Positions 1-7,553 of a DNA stretch of 8,829 bases are shown here, piece by piece. The position numbers and the translations under genes were made by a program. The DNA comes from JAVBMB01 sp031552995 (lineage in GTDB: Bacteria; Bacillota; Clostridia; Oscillospirales; Butyricicoccaceae). A model generated the notes under the pieces. The model did no database searches and had not been told where the DNA came from. It saw nothing but the letters and a program-made list of their open reading frames with translations. The stretch covers positions 1 through 8,829 of the forward strand of contig JAVBMB010000098.1 in the NCBI GenBank assembly GCA_031552995.1, read 5' to 3'. The stretch's first letter is position 1; every line of letters begins with the position of its first letter.

Positions 1-6
1 CACCCC

Positions 7-882
7 CTAGTCCTTAAGCTTCGGGTCAAGCGCGTCGCGCAGACCGTCACCAACGAGATTCATACTGAAAACCGCCGCCATAATGGCAAGGCCGGGGACT
101 GTGCACAGATGCGGCGCGTCGCGCAGGAAATCGCGCCCGGTGGACAGCATGCTGCCCCACTCCGGCGTGGGCGGCACAATACCAAGGCCGATAAAGCTCA
201 TGCTGGCACACGACAGTATGGCTGAGCCGATGCGCAGCGTTGCCTGCACAATAATCGGCGCGAGGCAGTTGGGCAGGATGTGCTGCGTTATCAGGAAGAA
301 ATCGTTTGCCCCGGCAGCGCGTGAGGCCTCGACAAACTCCTGGTCGCGCAGTGACAATATCGATGCCCTGACAAGGCGGCAATAGCCCGGGATACTGGAA
401 AAGCCTATGGCGATCATGACATTCTGAAGGCCGCTGCCCAGCGCCGCAACTATCGAGATATTCAGCAGAATCGTAGGGATGGACAGCAACACGTCCATGA
501 CGCGCATGATTACATCGTCAAGCCTTCCTCCATAGAAGCCGGCGACAGCGCCAAGAGCGACGCCGCCCGTAAGCGATATTATTATCGCTATCAGGCCGAC
601 AGACAGCGATATGCGCGAGCCATAGACGATTCGGCTGAATATGTCGCGCCCAAGCTCATCCGTACCGAACCAGTGGGCGGCCGACGGTGTCTGCAGCCGG
701 TTCACAAGGTCCTGCTTCACGGGGTCATACGGCGCGATATACTCGGCAAATATGGCGAAGACGATAAGCAGTATCACGATAAACGCACCGAGCAGCGCGC
801 CTTTGTTGCGCTTGAAACGGCGCCATATCTCCTGCCCCTGGCTGCGCTTTTTATATGTGGTGCTCTCTTGTTTCTTGCTCAT
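7..882 (-). CDS. DppC/OppC-type ABC transporter inner-membrane permease
   Basis: This is one of the two membrane subunits of a peptide/nickel-type (family 5) ABC importer; it pairs with the DppB-like protein encoded just upstream. I chose the ATG at 882 (291 aa) over the in-frame GTG at 891, because GGGGAGG lies 8 nt before the ATG and overlaps the GTG. A first membrane segment lies near residues 29-49. The conserved periplasmic HWFGTDELGRD block is at 70-80. The ATPase-docking EAA loop begins EASRAAGAND at 185 and runs to about 205. The family's PPTPEWG motif is at 237-243, and the protein ends in the usual GDGLRDALDPKLKD tail. Length is normal and the stop codon (7-9) is inside the window. 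It follows the upstream permease gene after only 14 nt, so the two are co-transcribed. A G-rich stretch after the stop could be the ribosome binding site of a next gene, probably the ATPase. Substrate cannot be read from this subunit. Confidence 0.95.
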   Translation of the reverse strand: MSKKQESTTYKKRSQGQEIWRRFKRNKGALLGAFIVILLIVFAIFAEYIAPYDPVKQDLVNRLQTPSAAHWFGTDELGRDIFSRIVYGSRISLSVGLIAIIISLTGGVALGAVAGFYGGRLDDVIMRVMDVLLSIPTILLNISIVAALGSGLQNVMIAIGFSSIPGYCRLVRASILSLRDQEFVEASRAAGANDFFLITQHILPNCLAPIIVQATLRIGSAILSCASMSFIGLGIVPPTPEWGSMLSTGRDFLRDAPHLCTVPGLAIMAAVFSMNLVGDGLRDALDPKLKD

Positions 883-896
883 TATAAGCACCTCCC

Positions 897-1823
897 CTAC
901 TTGTACTGCGAACGGATGCGCGGGTCGATATACGCATACAGTATGTCAACAACAAGGTTGACGATGCTGAACGCCAGCGCAATGACAAGAACGCCGCCCT
1001 GCACGACCGGGTGATTCCTGGCCTTGATGGCGTCGACCATCATTTTGCCTACACCGGGAATGCCGAATATGGATTCGACGAGCACAGCGCCGCCCAACAG
1101 AAGACCGAACTGCATTCCGATAGTCGTTATGACCGGAATCATGGCGTTTTTAAGCGCGTGGTGAATCGTTATATTCCATTCGGTTTGCCCTTTTGCGCGG
1201 GCTGTGCTGATGTAATCCTGACGGATGACCTCAAGCATACTCGAACGCGTCATACGCGTGATTGCGGCCGCGGAGTGGGTACACAGCGTAAAGGCGGGCA
1301 GTACCATCTGCCTGAAGCTGGAGAACCCGGACGCCGGAAACCATTTAAGCGTCACGGCGAACAGCAGCAGCAACAACAGGCCCTCCCAAAATGTCGGCAT
1401 CGCGTTCAAAATCATCGATATACCCATCGCAATATTGTCAAATATTGAATATTGCTTGACAGCCGATACAATACCGAACGTCAGGCCTATTGCAATCGCC
1501 AGCACAACGGAAAGGCTTGCCAGCTTAACCGTGTTGGGAAATGTCTGCGCAATGCGCGTCGTGACATTCTGCTTTGTCGCATAGCATATACCCATATCTC
1601 CCTTTAGCAGGCGCGAGATATAGTTAAAAAGGCGCTCGAAATAGCCGCCGTTAAGCCCCAGCTCCTGACGCAGTGCCTCGCGACTTTCGAGTGTTGAGTT
1701 TTCACCCAGTATCGAGTCTACTGGGTCACCGGGTGTTATATACATGAGAGTGAATACAACAAGAATGACGCCGAGCAGCACCGGTATAAGCATAATAAGA
1801 CGTCGCGCTATGTATTTTAGCAC
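897..1823 (-). CDS. DppB/OppB-type ABC transporter inner-membrane permease
   Basis: This is the partner permease of the DppC-like protein, 308 aa, a typical family length. It starts at a GTG (1821-1823) preceded by AAAGGAGG 8 nt upstream, which makes the start secure. The N-terminus (KYIARRLIMLIPVLLGVI) is the standard first membrane segment of DppB proteins, followed by the TPGDPVD motif near 30-36. Further membrane segments lie near 100-122, 131-158 and 275-298. The cytoplasmic EAA loop that docks on the ATPase runs from about 203 (DYISTARAKG) to 232. The ESIFGIPGVGK segment follows at 250-260, and the tail is YIDPRIRSQYK. The gene sits 99 bp downstream of the binding-protein gene, and a strong stem-loop fills that gap. 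This is consistent with lower expression of the permeases than of the binding protein. Confidence 0.95.
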   Translation of the reverse strand: MLKYIARRLIMLIPVLLGVILVVFTLMYITPGDPVDSILGENSTLESREALRQELGLNGGYFERLFNYISRLLKGDMGICYATKQNVTTRIAQTFPNTVKLASLSVVLAIAIGLTFGIVSAVKQYSIFDNIAMGISMILNAMPTFWEGLLLLLLFAVTLKWFPASGFSSFRQMVLPAFTLCTHSAAAITRMTRSSMLEVIRQDYISTARAKGQTEWNITIHHALKNAMIPVITTIGMQFGLLLGGAVLVESIFGIPGVGKMMVDAIKARNHPVVQGGVLVIALAFSIVNLVVDILYAYIDPRIRSQYK

Positions 1824-1861
1824 GTGTTCTGCCTCCTTTGCAGGAAAATAGAGTGCTTTAT

Positions 1862-1907
1862 CATCGCACGGCCGGCAAATGCTGTCGCGTTCGCCGGCCG
1901 TGCGATG
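1862..1907 (-). other. Perfect 15-bp intercistronic stem-loop between binding protein and permease genes
   Basis: The arms CATCGCACGGCCGGC (1862-1876) and GCCGGCCGTGCGATG (1893-1907) are perfect inverted complements around a 16-nt loop. On the minus-strand transcript there is no U-run after the stem, so it is unlikely to be a full intrinsic terminator. Stem-loops after binding-protein genes in ABC operons are known to protect the upstream message or reduce downstream expression. I infer that role here. It could also be a copy of a dispersed palindromic repeat. Confidence 0.75.
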
Positions 1908-1922
1908 TTCAGCTAATTTACA

Positions 1923-3536
1923 TTATTGCTCGGCAAAATAAAGCTTGGAGAAATCGTTTCGGGTGTACAGAACAACATCCCAGCCTCTGACATCGCTGCG
2001 CAGGCCATAGACCTGATACGCGTGGCAAATGTAAATCATCGGCACAAGCTCCTGCACGCGGATCTGGGCATCGAACACAAGCTTGTTGCGCGCTTCGGCA
2101 TCGGTTGTCTGCATGATTTGGTCGAGCTGCCTGTCGAGCTCACCGTCGTTGAGCCATGTGCGGTTGCTTGTGCTGCCGCGGCTGGACGAGTGGAAGAAGG
2201 CATACATCCCCTCGCCGGCGTCACACAGCTTGAGGTTGCTGCCGAAGTTGCCGATTTCGAAGTCTCCGCTGTTGAGCGCGGTAGACAGAGCGCCCGATTC
2301 CATCGGCTTGAGCTCGAGCTCGATGCCGACAGCCGCCCACATCTGCTGAATCATCTCGGCGCACATGTTGTTTGTGGAGTTGGACAGGTATGTATAGCTT
2401 GTTTTAAAGCCATCGGCAAACCCGGCTTCGGAAAGCAGGGCTTTTGCAGCATCGGGGTCGAACTTGTACTGTGTTAGCTCCTCGTTGCGGCCGGCGAACC
2501 CCGGCGGAACGGGACTGACGGCAGGAGCGGAGCTGTTTTCGCCGTAGATGACCTTGCGAATCGTCTCGGTATCCGTGGCCATAAACAGGGCCTGACGCAC
2601 TTTCTGGTTATCCATTATCGGCTTGGACGTGTTTATGCCTATATAGCGGATGGAGTTCTGCGGGCCGCTCATGACATAGGTCTCGTCAGCGCTCTCTATG
2701 CGCTCGATGTCGGATACCTGCATCATCATAGCAACATCAATGTCACCTGTTTCGAGGTTCATGGTTCTTGCGGTGCCCTCGGTGAGAATCTTGACATAGA
2801 CGGTCTTAAGCAGGGCCTTCTCGCCCCAATAATTATCATTGCGGGTAAGGGTGATTGTGTCGCCGGCTTTCCAGTCGGTTACAATGAACGCGCCTGTGCC
2901 GACAGGGGCGCGGCCGTGAGCGTCCTCACCAACGTCGTTGATGGCCTTCTCGTTGACAATGCTGAAAACCGGCTGGCAGAGCATAGCCTCGGTAAAGGCG
3001 TAAACAGACTTAGTCTTGAGGATAAACGTAAAGTCATCCGGCGCCGAGCAACCGGCGAGATCGATATATGTCATCTCGGTTGCGCCGTTGTTTGTGCCGG
3101 GCAGACGGTTAAACGAATACAGGACATCCTTGGATGTAAACGGCTCTCCGTTTGTGAACTTAACACCCTCGCGAAGCTTGAACTCCCACGTCAAATCGTC
3201 AAGCTGCTTCCACGATGTGGCGAGGCAGGGCTGCGGTATGACATTTTCGTCATACTTAAGCAGTGTGTCGAGAACGTTTGCCATGATGGATTCCGCTATT
3301 GTAACCGTAACGCCGCCGGGGCTGAGTGTGGCGGGTTCACGGTCTGCGCCCAGGGTTATGGTGTCTTTCGAGGACACCTTTTCCCCCGCCTGTGTTGTAG
3401 GGGCCTCGGTTGTTGTCTGTCCGGGTGCTGTTGTTCCCTCTGTAGTTGTAGGGGCTGTGGTGCCTGTATTGCCGCCACAGGCTGCAAATGTAAGGGCCAT
3501 GCACGAAACCATCAGCAGCGCGATTAGCTTTTTCAT
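1923..3536 (-). CDS. Family 5 extracellular solute-binding lipoprotein of a peptide-type ABC importer
   Basis: This 537-aa protein is the substrate-capturing subunit of the importer, anchored to the outer face of the membrane. The ATG at 3536 is preceded by GGAGG with 7 nt spacing. Residues 1-19 are a lipoprotein signal peptide, with a lipobox ending FAAC so that Cys20 would be lipidated. A Thr/Pro/Gly-rich linker of about 30 residues follows (roughly 23-55). From about residue 58 the family 5 binding domain begins (TLGADREPATLSP), continuing with the typical TWEFKLREGVKFTNGEPF segment near 113-130 and VGTGAFIV near 211-218. Domain length fits DppA/OppA-like proteins. Its place between an M20 amidohydrolase gene and two permease genes suggests a peptide or amide-linked amino acid ligand, but family 5 proteins also bind nickel, haem and sugars, so the ligand is inference. 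Confidence 0.93.
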   Translation of the reverse strand: MKKLIALLMVSCMALTFAACGGNTGTTAPTTTEGTTAPGQTTTEAPTTQAGEKVSSKDTITLGADREPATLSPGGVTVTIAESIMANVLDTLLKYDENVIPQPCLATSWKQLDDLTWEFKLREGVKFTNGEPFTSKDVLYSFNRLPGTNNGATEMTYIDLAGCSAPDDFTFILKTKSVYAFTEAMLCQPVFSIVNEKAINDVGEDAHGRAPVGTGAFIVTDWKAGDTITLTRNDNYWGEKALLKTVYVKILTEGTARTMNLETGDIDVAMMMQVSDIERIESADETYVMSGPQNSIRYIGINTSKPIMDNQKVRQALFMATDTETIRKVIYGENSSAPAVSPVPPGFAGRNEELTQYKFDPDAAKALLSEAGFADGFKTSYTYLSNSTNNMCAEMIQQMWAAVGIELELKPMESGALSTALNSGDFEIGNFGSNLKLCDAGEGMYAFFHSSSRGSTSNRTWLNDGELDRQLDQIMQTTDAEARNKLVFDAQIRVQELVPMIYICHAYQVYGLRSDVRGWDVVLYTRNDFSKLYFAEQ

Positions 3537-3563
3537 GTACCTACCTCCGATTATTTCTATATA

Positions 3564-3587
3564 TTATCAGGGCTGTCGCCCGGATAA
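3564..3587 (-). other. Short stem-loop between amidohydrolase and binding-protein genes
   Basis: TTATC plus GGGC (3564-3573) pairs with GCCC plus GATAA (3578-3587) around a TGTC loop, with a single A-G mismatch inside the stem. It lies in the 67-bp spacer between the stop of the amidohydrolase gene and the start of the binding-protein gene. The minus-strand transcript lacks a U-run after it, so a processing or message-stability element is more likely than a terminator. On the plus strand a run of six T follows closely (3591-3596), but no plus-strand gene precedes it. Confidence 0.45.
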
Positions 3588-3603
3588 ACGTTTTTTCGCT
3601 GAC

Positions 3604-4794
3604 TTAGTCCGATATCTCGCGCTCGTACTGCGCCTTGCGTGATTCAAACTCCTCTTTAACCTCGCGCATAAGCTGCGGCTGCTCTATCAAGTCAAGCGCC
3701 GACAGCGCAATCAGCTTTGCGCCGAGGGCTATTCCATCATGCGCCTCTTTGCTTTTGCCGTAGTCGAGGTAAATCTGCGAGTGCGAGGGGTTGCCCTCCG
3801 GCACAAGAGGAAAGCGCGATACCGCTCCGGGTAAAATGTGGGTGACATTGGCGAAATCAGTGCTGCCGGTGCGGTCGCGGAACGGCAGTATCGACGGCGC
3901 GTTTAAATAGGCGGCGTTGTCCATTATTATCCTGTTGAGCGATAATGACGGAATCTTACCGAGCGTCCGGGCGATTTGCCTTATCTCCACGGCCGTCTCG
4001 GTCATCTCGGCGGCGCCGCGGAACACCTTTTCGAGGCGGCGTGAGATGAGCGCGACATCGGCGGCCTGATATGTGCGGAACGAGAAGACACCGACGGCGA
4101 GCGTGTTGTTAGTGTGGCCCGGCATGCCGTGGCACGCATTGATTTTGCAGAAAAACTTGACATCCTCGCGCACATGCCCCCGCAGGAACTCTACGCCCTG
4201 CATGGCGAGAATAAGCGCGTCAAGGCCACTGCGAACCTTTTCCGGCGCAAGCGACTCGTGCGCCTGAACGCCAGTGTATGTAACCTCGAACTCCGCGCCG
4301 GCGTATGACTTGATGTCAACCGTAGTATTCGAGGCGGCATGCGTCATCAGCGACACATCAATGTCCTTGAAACAGCCGGCCTCTATCATATCTTTTTTGC
4401 CGCCGAAGCCCTCTTCGGCGGGCGTGCCGTATACAACGAGCGTGAACGGCTTATCTATTCCGGCAAGGCGCAGCGCCTCGGCCGCGGCGAGGATAATCGG
4501 CCCTTGCAAATGGTGCCCGCAGGCATGGCCCATAGGCAGCGCGTCGTATTCGGCCAGCAAGCCTATCGACGGGCCGCCCTCGCCGTTTTTGTATTCGGCG
4601 CGAAACGCGGTGTCTAGACCGCCCGTTCCGGTCTCTACCTGCCAGCCCCTGGCGCGCAGCCAGCCGCACAGCAGCGCAGCCGCCTTGTACTCTTTGTAAC
4701 CCGGCTCGGGGTTGTCAAATATCTCATCGGCAACCGGCACCAGCTCTTTGCAGATGCTGTCGACAAGGCCGCACAGCTGTGACCTCTCCGCCAT
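3604..4794 (-). CDS. M20 family (M20D/AbgB-like) metal-dependent amidohydrolase
   Basis: This predicted cytoplasmic enzyme of 396 aa should cleave an amide bond in a small conjugate, such as an N-acyl amino acid, an aminobenzoyl-glutamate-like compound or a dipeptide. I start it at the ATG at 4794, 7 nt after GGGAG; an in-frame TTG at 4797 is closer to that site. Numbering from this ATG, AEYDALPMGHACGHH lies near residues 81-95 and gives the metal ligands Cys92 and His94. GTPAEEG near 123-129 carries the catalytic and ligand Glu pair (127/128), and His152 follows. His179 in TGVQAHES lies in the dimerisation/lid domain, and the GSTDFANVTH motif is near 310-319. A late His (338 or 362) completes the site. 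No signal peptide is present. It is first in the operon, ahead of the transporter genes, so it probably acts on the imported substrate. The subfamily is clear; the substrate is not. Confidence 0.9.
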   Translation of the reverse strand: MAERSQLCGLVDSICKELVPVADEIFDNPEPGYKEYKAAALLCGWLRARGWQVETGTGGLDTAFRAEYKNGEGGPSIGLLAEYDALPMGHACGHHLQGPIILAAAEALRLAGIDKPFTLVVYGTPAEEGFGGKKDMIEAGCFKDIDVSLMTHAASNTTVDIKSYAGAEFEVTYTGVQAHESLAPEKVRSGLDALILAMQGVEFLRGHVREDVKFFCKINACHGMPGHTNNTLAVGVFSFRTYQAADVALISRRLEKVFRGAAEMTETAVEIRQIARTLGKIPSLSLNRIIMDNAAYLNAPSILPFRDRTGSTDFANVTHILPGAVSRFPLVPEGNPSHSQIYLDYGKSKEAHDGIALGAKLIALSALDLIEQPQLMREVKEEFESRKAQYEREISD

Positions 4795-4822
4795 CAAACC
4801 ACTCCCTCATGCTTTTGCCGCT

Positions 4823-4851
4823 ATTATATGTTATCAATAACAATTTGTAAA
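4823..4851 (-). promoter_or_regulatory. Sigma-A promoter of the amidohydrolase-transporter operon
   Basis: On the minus strand, a TTTACA -35 (4846-4851) and a perfect TATAAT -10 (4823-4828) are separated by exactly 17 nt. Transcription should start near 4816, leaving a leader of only about 20 nt before the ATG at 4794, so there is no room for a riboswitch. Control must come from proteins bound upstream. Confidence 0.8.
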
Positions 4852-4873
4852 TACAATGATTTTAATAATTATA

Positions 4874-4900
4874 ATAGTTATATACTATAATTAATAGTAT
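4874..4900. promoter_or_regulatory. Probable LysR-type regulator binding site with alternating dyads
   Basis: Two overlapping inverted repeats share their middle element: ATAGT (4874-4878), ACTAT (4884-4888) and ATAGT (4894-4898), each displaced by exactly 10 bp. The first pair contains TAGTTATATACTA (4875-4887), a T-N11-A dyad of the form typical for LysR-type regulators. The second pair has 7-bp arms, ATACTAT and ATAGTAT. The T-N11-A centre at 4881 is about 65 bp upstream of the predicted operon start, the usual position of the LysR-type recognition site. The surrounding gap (4795-5127) is AT-rich, so some chance dyads are expected. Confidence 0.6.
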
Positions 4901-4989
4901 TGATTTGAAAAGTAGGCGTTTTAGGCTAAAACAATCATTATCTGCGCAAAACCAGGAAAATAATAGCTAATATATATAGATAATTTTTA

Positions 4990-5020
4990 TTGAATATGTC
5001 TATTTCAATTACTGTTGAAA
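4990..5020. promoter_or_regulatory. Second set of alternating dyads upstream of the regulator gene
   Basis: TTGAA (4990-4994), TTTCAA (5003-5008) and TTGAAA (5015-5020) alternate in orientation at 12-13 bp intervals. They lie just upstream of the promoter predicted for the LysR-type gene, so an autoregulatory site is possible. The arms are short and AT-rich, and chance is a real alternative. Confidence 0.25.
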
Positions 5021-5051
5021 CGGATAACTCATAAATATCTAGCGCAGCATA

Positions 5052-5079
5052 TTGACATCTTAAGTTTTTTTGATACATT
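5052..5079 (+). promoter_or_regulatory. Promoter of the LysR-type regulator gene
   Basis: A perfect TTGACA -35 (5052-5057) is followed after 16 nt by TACATT (5074-5079). TG at 5071-5072 makes this an extended -10. Transcription would begin near 5086, about 40 nt before the regulator's ATG. TATAAA at 5085-5090 is a weaker alternative -10. Confidence 0.6.
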
Positions 5080-5127
5080 AGAATTATAAATATAGTCATC
5101 AATTATTAAAATGGGAGGTGATTCATT

Positions 5128-6042
5128 ATGAATCTGCGTGACCAGCAATATATCTGCGCTTTAGCTCAGACCGGCAGCATTACTGCCGCCGCAAGGCTTC
5201 TGAATATATCTCAACCGACGCTGAGCGTATTTGTATCCAACCTTGAGGACAGCTTGCAGGTCAAGCTGTTCGACCGTATAGGCAAGCGTTTTGTGCCGAC
5301 ATACGCAGGCGAGCTGTATATAGATGCCGCCAAACGAATGCTTGAGATTGAGGACACATTCAACGCCACCATAAGCAGCATTGTGGCTCATCAGCGCGGG
5401 CGTGTGCGCGTCGGGATACAGTACTTCCGTTCCTCCCGCATTGTGCCGAACATATACAGCGATTTCACAAAGGCGTATCCGCACGTCAGCCTTGAGGTTG
5501 TTGAGCTGAATCTTGGCGAGCTGAGCCAGAAGCTGCACGACAACACAATTGACCTTTTCTTCTGCAATACGCCGGTAAAGCAGAAGGACTGGGAATACAT
5601 CACAATTTTTCAGGATCAGATGATGTTTTTGACGAGCCAGGACCATCCCGAGGCGCTGAAATCCGGCGGCTCTGCCGGCAATTATTCGTGGGTAAACCTG
5701 AAGGCGTTTGAAGATGACCAATTTATCCTGCTGGCGCCGGGTTCCAGCCTTAGAAGCTACTCCGACCAGGTGCTTGCCGCAAATCACATCAAGCCTGCCA
5801 AGACGATGTCTCTGCACAAAATCGAGACAATAATGGACATGATAAGCCGCGGGTTCGGCGTCGGCTTCTGCCCCGAGAGCTATCAGCGCTATATCTCTCT
5901 TAAAACGCCGCTTCGCATGTTTAACGTCGGCGTGTCACCGATGCCGATTGATTTTTCCGTCGTATATCAGCGGGGCCGCTCGATGCCGGTGTACACGCAG
6001 CACCTTATTCAGATGATAAAGGATGTAATGCACACGACATAG
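5128..6042 (+). CDS. LysR-type transcriptional regulator, divergent from the transporter operon
   Basis: This 304-aa protein has the full-length LysR layout. The N-terminal winged helix-turn-helix spans about residues 1-60, with the conserved GSITAAARLLNISQPTLS stretch at 16-33 and KLFDR at 46-50. A linker helix runs to about 88. An effector-binding domain of the periplasmic-binding-protein fold starts at GRVRVGIQYF (91) and includes MISRGFGVGFCPE at about 228-240. The ATG at 5128 is preceded by GGGAGGTGATT, an almost complete match to the 16S anti-Shine-Dalgarno, with 9 nt spacing. The gene is transcribed away from the amidohydrolase operon across a shared regulatory gap, the classical arrangement for a LysR-type activator of its neighbours. 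The inducer is probably the transported substrate or its hydrolysis product; that is inference. Confidence 0.93.
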   Translation: MNLRDQQYICALAQTGSITAAARLLNISQPTLSVFVSNLEDSLQVKLFDRIGKRFVPTYAGELYIDAAKRMLEIEDTFNATISSIVAHQRGRVRVGIQYFRSSRIVPNIYSDFTKAYPHVSLEVVELNLGELSQKLHDNTIDLFFCNTPVKQKDWEYITIFQDQMMFLTSQDHPEALKSGGSAGNYSWVNLKAFEDDQFILLAPGSSLRSYSDQVLAANHIKPAKTMSLHKIETIMDMISRGFGVGFCPESYQRYISLKTPLRMFNVGVSPMPIDFSVVYQRGRSMPVYTQHLIQMIKDVMHTT

Positions 6043-6066
6043 CCCGAGATTCGGCCGTAAAAAATC

Positions 6067-6096
6067 AGCAGGCCTCCTGAAATCAGGAGGCCTGCT
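6067..6096. terminator. Bidirectional intrinsic terminator between convergent genes
   Basis: The arms AGCAGGCCTCCTGA (6067-6080) and TCAGGAGGCCTGCT (6083-6096) are perfect complements. On the minus strand the stem is followed within a few nt by six U (positions 6064-6059), good for ending the purine permease transcript. On the plus strand it is followed by UUUAUUG, so it should also stop the regulator transcript. Both genes end within 25 bp of it. Confidence 0.92.
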
Positions 6097-6116
6097 TTAT
6101 TGATTGGCTGATGCGG

Positions 6117-7520
6117 TTACGAAATGCCGTTGATCGCAAGAAGCACGAAATTGATAATGAACAGTGCCGACGCGCCGTACAGGATAGGATGGACTTCTTT
6201 GGCTTTGCCCGTGCAAATCTTGACGATGCAGTAGAAAATGAACCCGGCGGCGATTCCGTAGGATATGTTATAGGCAAACGTCATTATAGTGACGACAAAG
6301 AACGCCGGGAGTGATTCTTCAAGCTCGCCCCATTTGATATTGGTAAACGCTTCGCTCATCATGATGCCTACGATAATGAGCGCCGGTGCGGTGGCCTGCG
6401 CCGGAACGATACCGAACAGCGAGGCAAACGGCAGGCAGATGAGGAACAGAGCGGCGATGAAAACGCTCGTCAGGCCGGTACGCCCGCCGGCGCTGATACC
6501 GGCCGCCGACTCGACATATGTCGTTGTATTGGATGTGCCGAACAGCGCGCCGACCGATGTGGCAGTGGCATCCGCAAACAAAGCCTTGTCCATCCTGGAC
6601 TTGAAGCCGGTGCTGCTCTCAAGGGCCTTTTCATCTGCCTCATCAAATATGCCCGACTTGCGGCCGGTTCCGATAAACGTGCCGATTGTATCGAATGTGT
6701 CGGACAGGCTGAAAGCGAATATAGTTATCAGCGCAAGCGGGATTCTGCTTGGGTCGGCAAACAGCGTTTTGATGCCTGTTTCGCCGAAGAACGCAAACGC
6801 GACGTCTTTTATACCTCCTACAGCGCTGACATCAAGCAGCTTGCCCTCGGGTAAAGCTGTTACGCCAAGCGGGATGCCGATAATCGTCGTAGCGACAATG
6901 CCTATAAATATGGCACCCTTTACCTTCATCAGAACAAGTACGACCGTGATGATAAGGCCGATGAGCGCAAGGATGACGGCGGGATTGTCAAACAGCGACA
7001 GCGCCGGCGTTGTGCCGGCACCGGCTGCGATACCGGCTGCGCCTTCAGGCAGGATAAAATACAGAAAGCCTGCATTCTTGATGCCTATATATGCGATGAA
7101 CAGGCCGATTGCTCCGCCTATCGCCATCTGCAGGGAACGCGGGATTGATTTGATTATCTGCTTGCGCACTTTTGTGACAGTGATAATGATGTTGATGATG
7201 CCGCAGATGAAAACCATCGCAAGCGCCTCACGCCAATCGAAGCCAAGGCCAAAGCATACGGTGTATGTGAAGAACGCGTTGAGGCCCATACCGGGGGCTG
7301 TCGCGTACGGCACATTGGCGACAAGACCCATGATAAGCGTGCCGACGGCGGCGGCGATTATCGTGGCGACAAATACGCCAGACCAGCTCATACCGGTCGC
7401 CGACAGGATACTGGGGTTTACAAATATAATGTAAACCATAGTGAAGAACGTGGTCAAAGCGGCAAGGAACTCGGTCATTACGGTGGTGCCCGCTTTTTTC
7501 AGCCCGAAAAATTTCTCCAT
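6117..7520 (-). CDS. AzgA/NCS2-family purine permease
   Basis: This 467-aa polytopic membrane protein belongs to the nucleobase-cation symporter 2 group, AzgA-like branch. Members import adenine, guanine or hypoxanthine with protons. The ATG at 7520 is preceded by AAAGGGAG 7 nt upstream. Conserved blocks are NVPYATAPGMGLNAFFTYTV (69-88), SDTFDTIGTFIGTG (273-286), FGTSNTTTYVESAAGISAGG (327-346), which is close to the AzgA signature, and ELEESLPAFF (409-418). A dozen or more hydrophobic segments fit the 14-helix fold. Length is normal and no disruption is visible. It is convergent with the LysR-type gene and separated from it by a terminator, and it has its own promoter, so it is a monocistronic unit unrelated to the peptide operon. 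Which purine it prefers cannot be told from sequence alone. Confidence 0.92.
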   Translation of the reverse strand: MEKFFGLKKAGTTVMTEFLAALTTFFTMVYIIFVNPSILSATGMSWSGVFVATIIAAAVGTLIMGLVANVPYATAPGMGLNAFFTYTVCFGLGFDWREALAMVFICGIINIIITVTKVRKQIIKSIPRSLQMAIGGAIGLFIAYIGIKNAGFLYFILPEGAAGIAAGAGTTPALSLFDNPAVILALIGLIITVVLVLMKVKGAIFIGIVATTIIGIPLGVTALPEGKLLDVSAVGGIKDVAFAFFGETGIKTLFADPSRIPLALITIFAFSLSDTFDTIGTFIGTGRKSGIFDEADEKALESSTGFKSRMDKALFADATATSVGALFGTSNTTTYVESAAGISAGGRTGLTSVFIAALFLICLPFASLFGIVPAQATAPALIIVGIMMSEAFTNIKWGELEESLPAFFVVTIMTFAYNISYGIAAGFIFYCIVKICTGKAKEVHPILYGASALFIINFVLLAINGIS

Positions 7521-7553
7521 TTGTTCTCTCCCTTTCTATTCCCTTTTACCCGT

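Noticed and set aside
883..891. GTG at 891 as the start of the DppC-like gene.
   Set aside because: It overlaps the GGGGAGG ribosome binding site; the ATG at 882 has ideal spacing from the same site.
1862..1907. Full intrinsic terminator ending the operon after the binding-protein gene.
   Set aside because: There is no U-tract after the stem on the transcribed strand, and the downstream permease genes have no visible promoter of their own.
2916..3642. Two plus-strand open frames of about 200 codons.
   Set aside because: They are shadows antisense to the solute-binding protein gene; their Cys/Gly- and Val-rich ends come from the complement of the signal peptide and Thr-rich linker.
6289..7434. 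381-codon open frame on the plus strand.
   Set aside because: It lies entirely antisense to the purine permease gene, whose protein shows clear family motifs. The antisense product is low-complexity with no family features.
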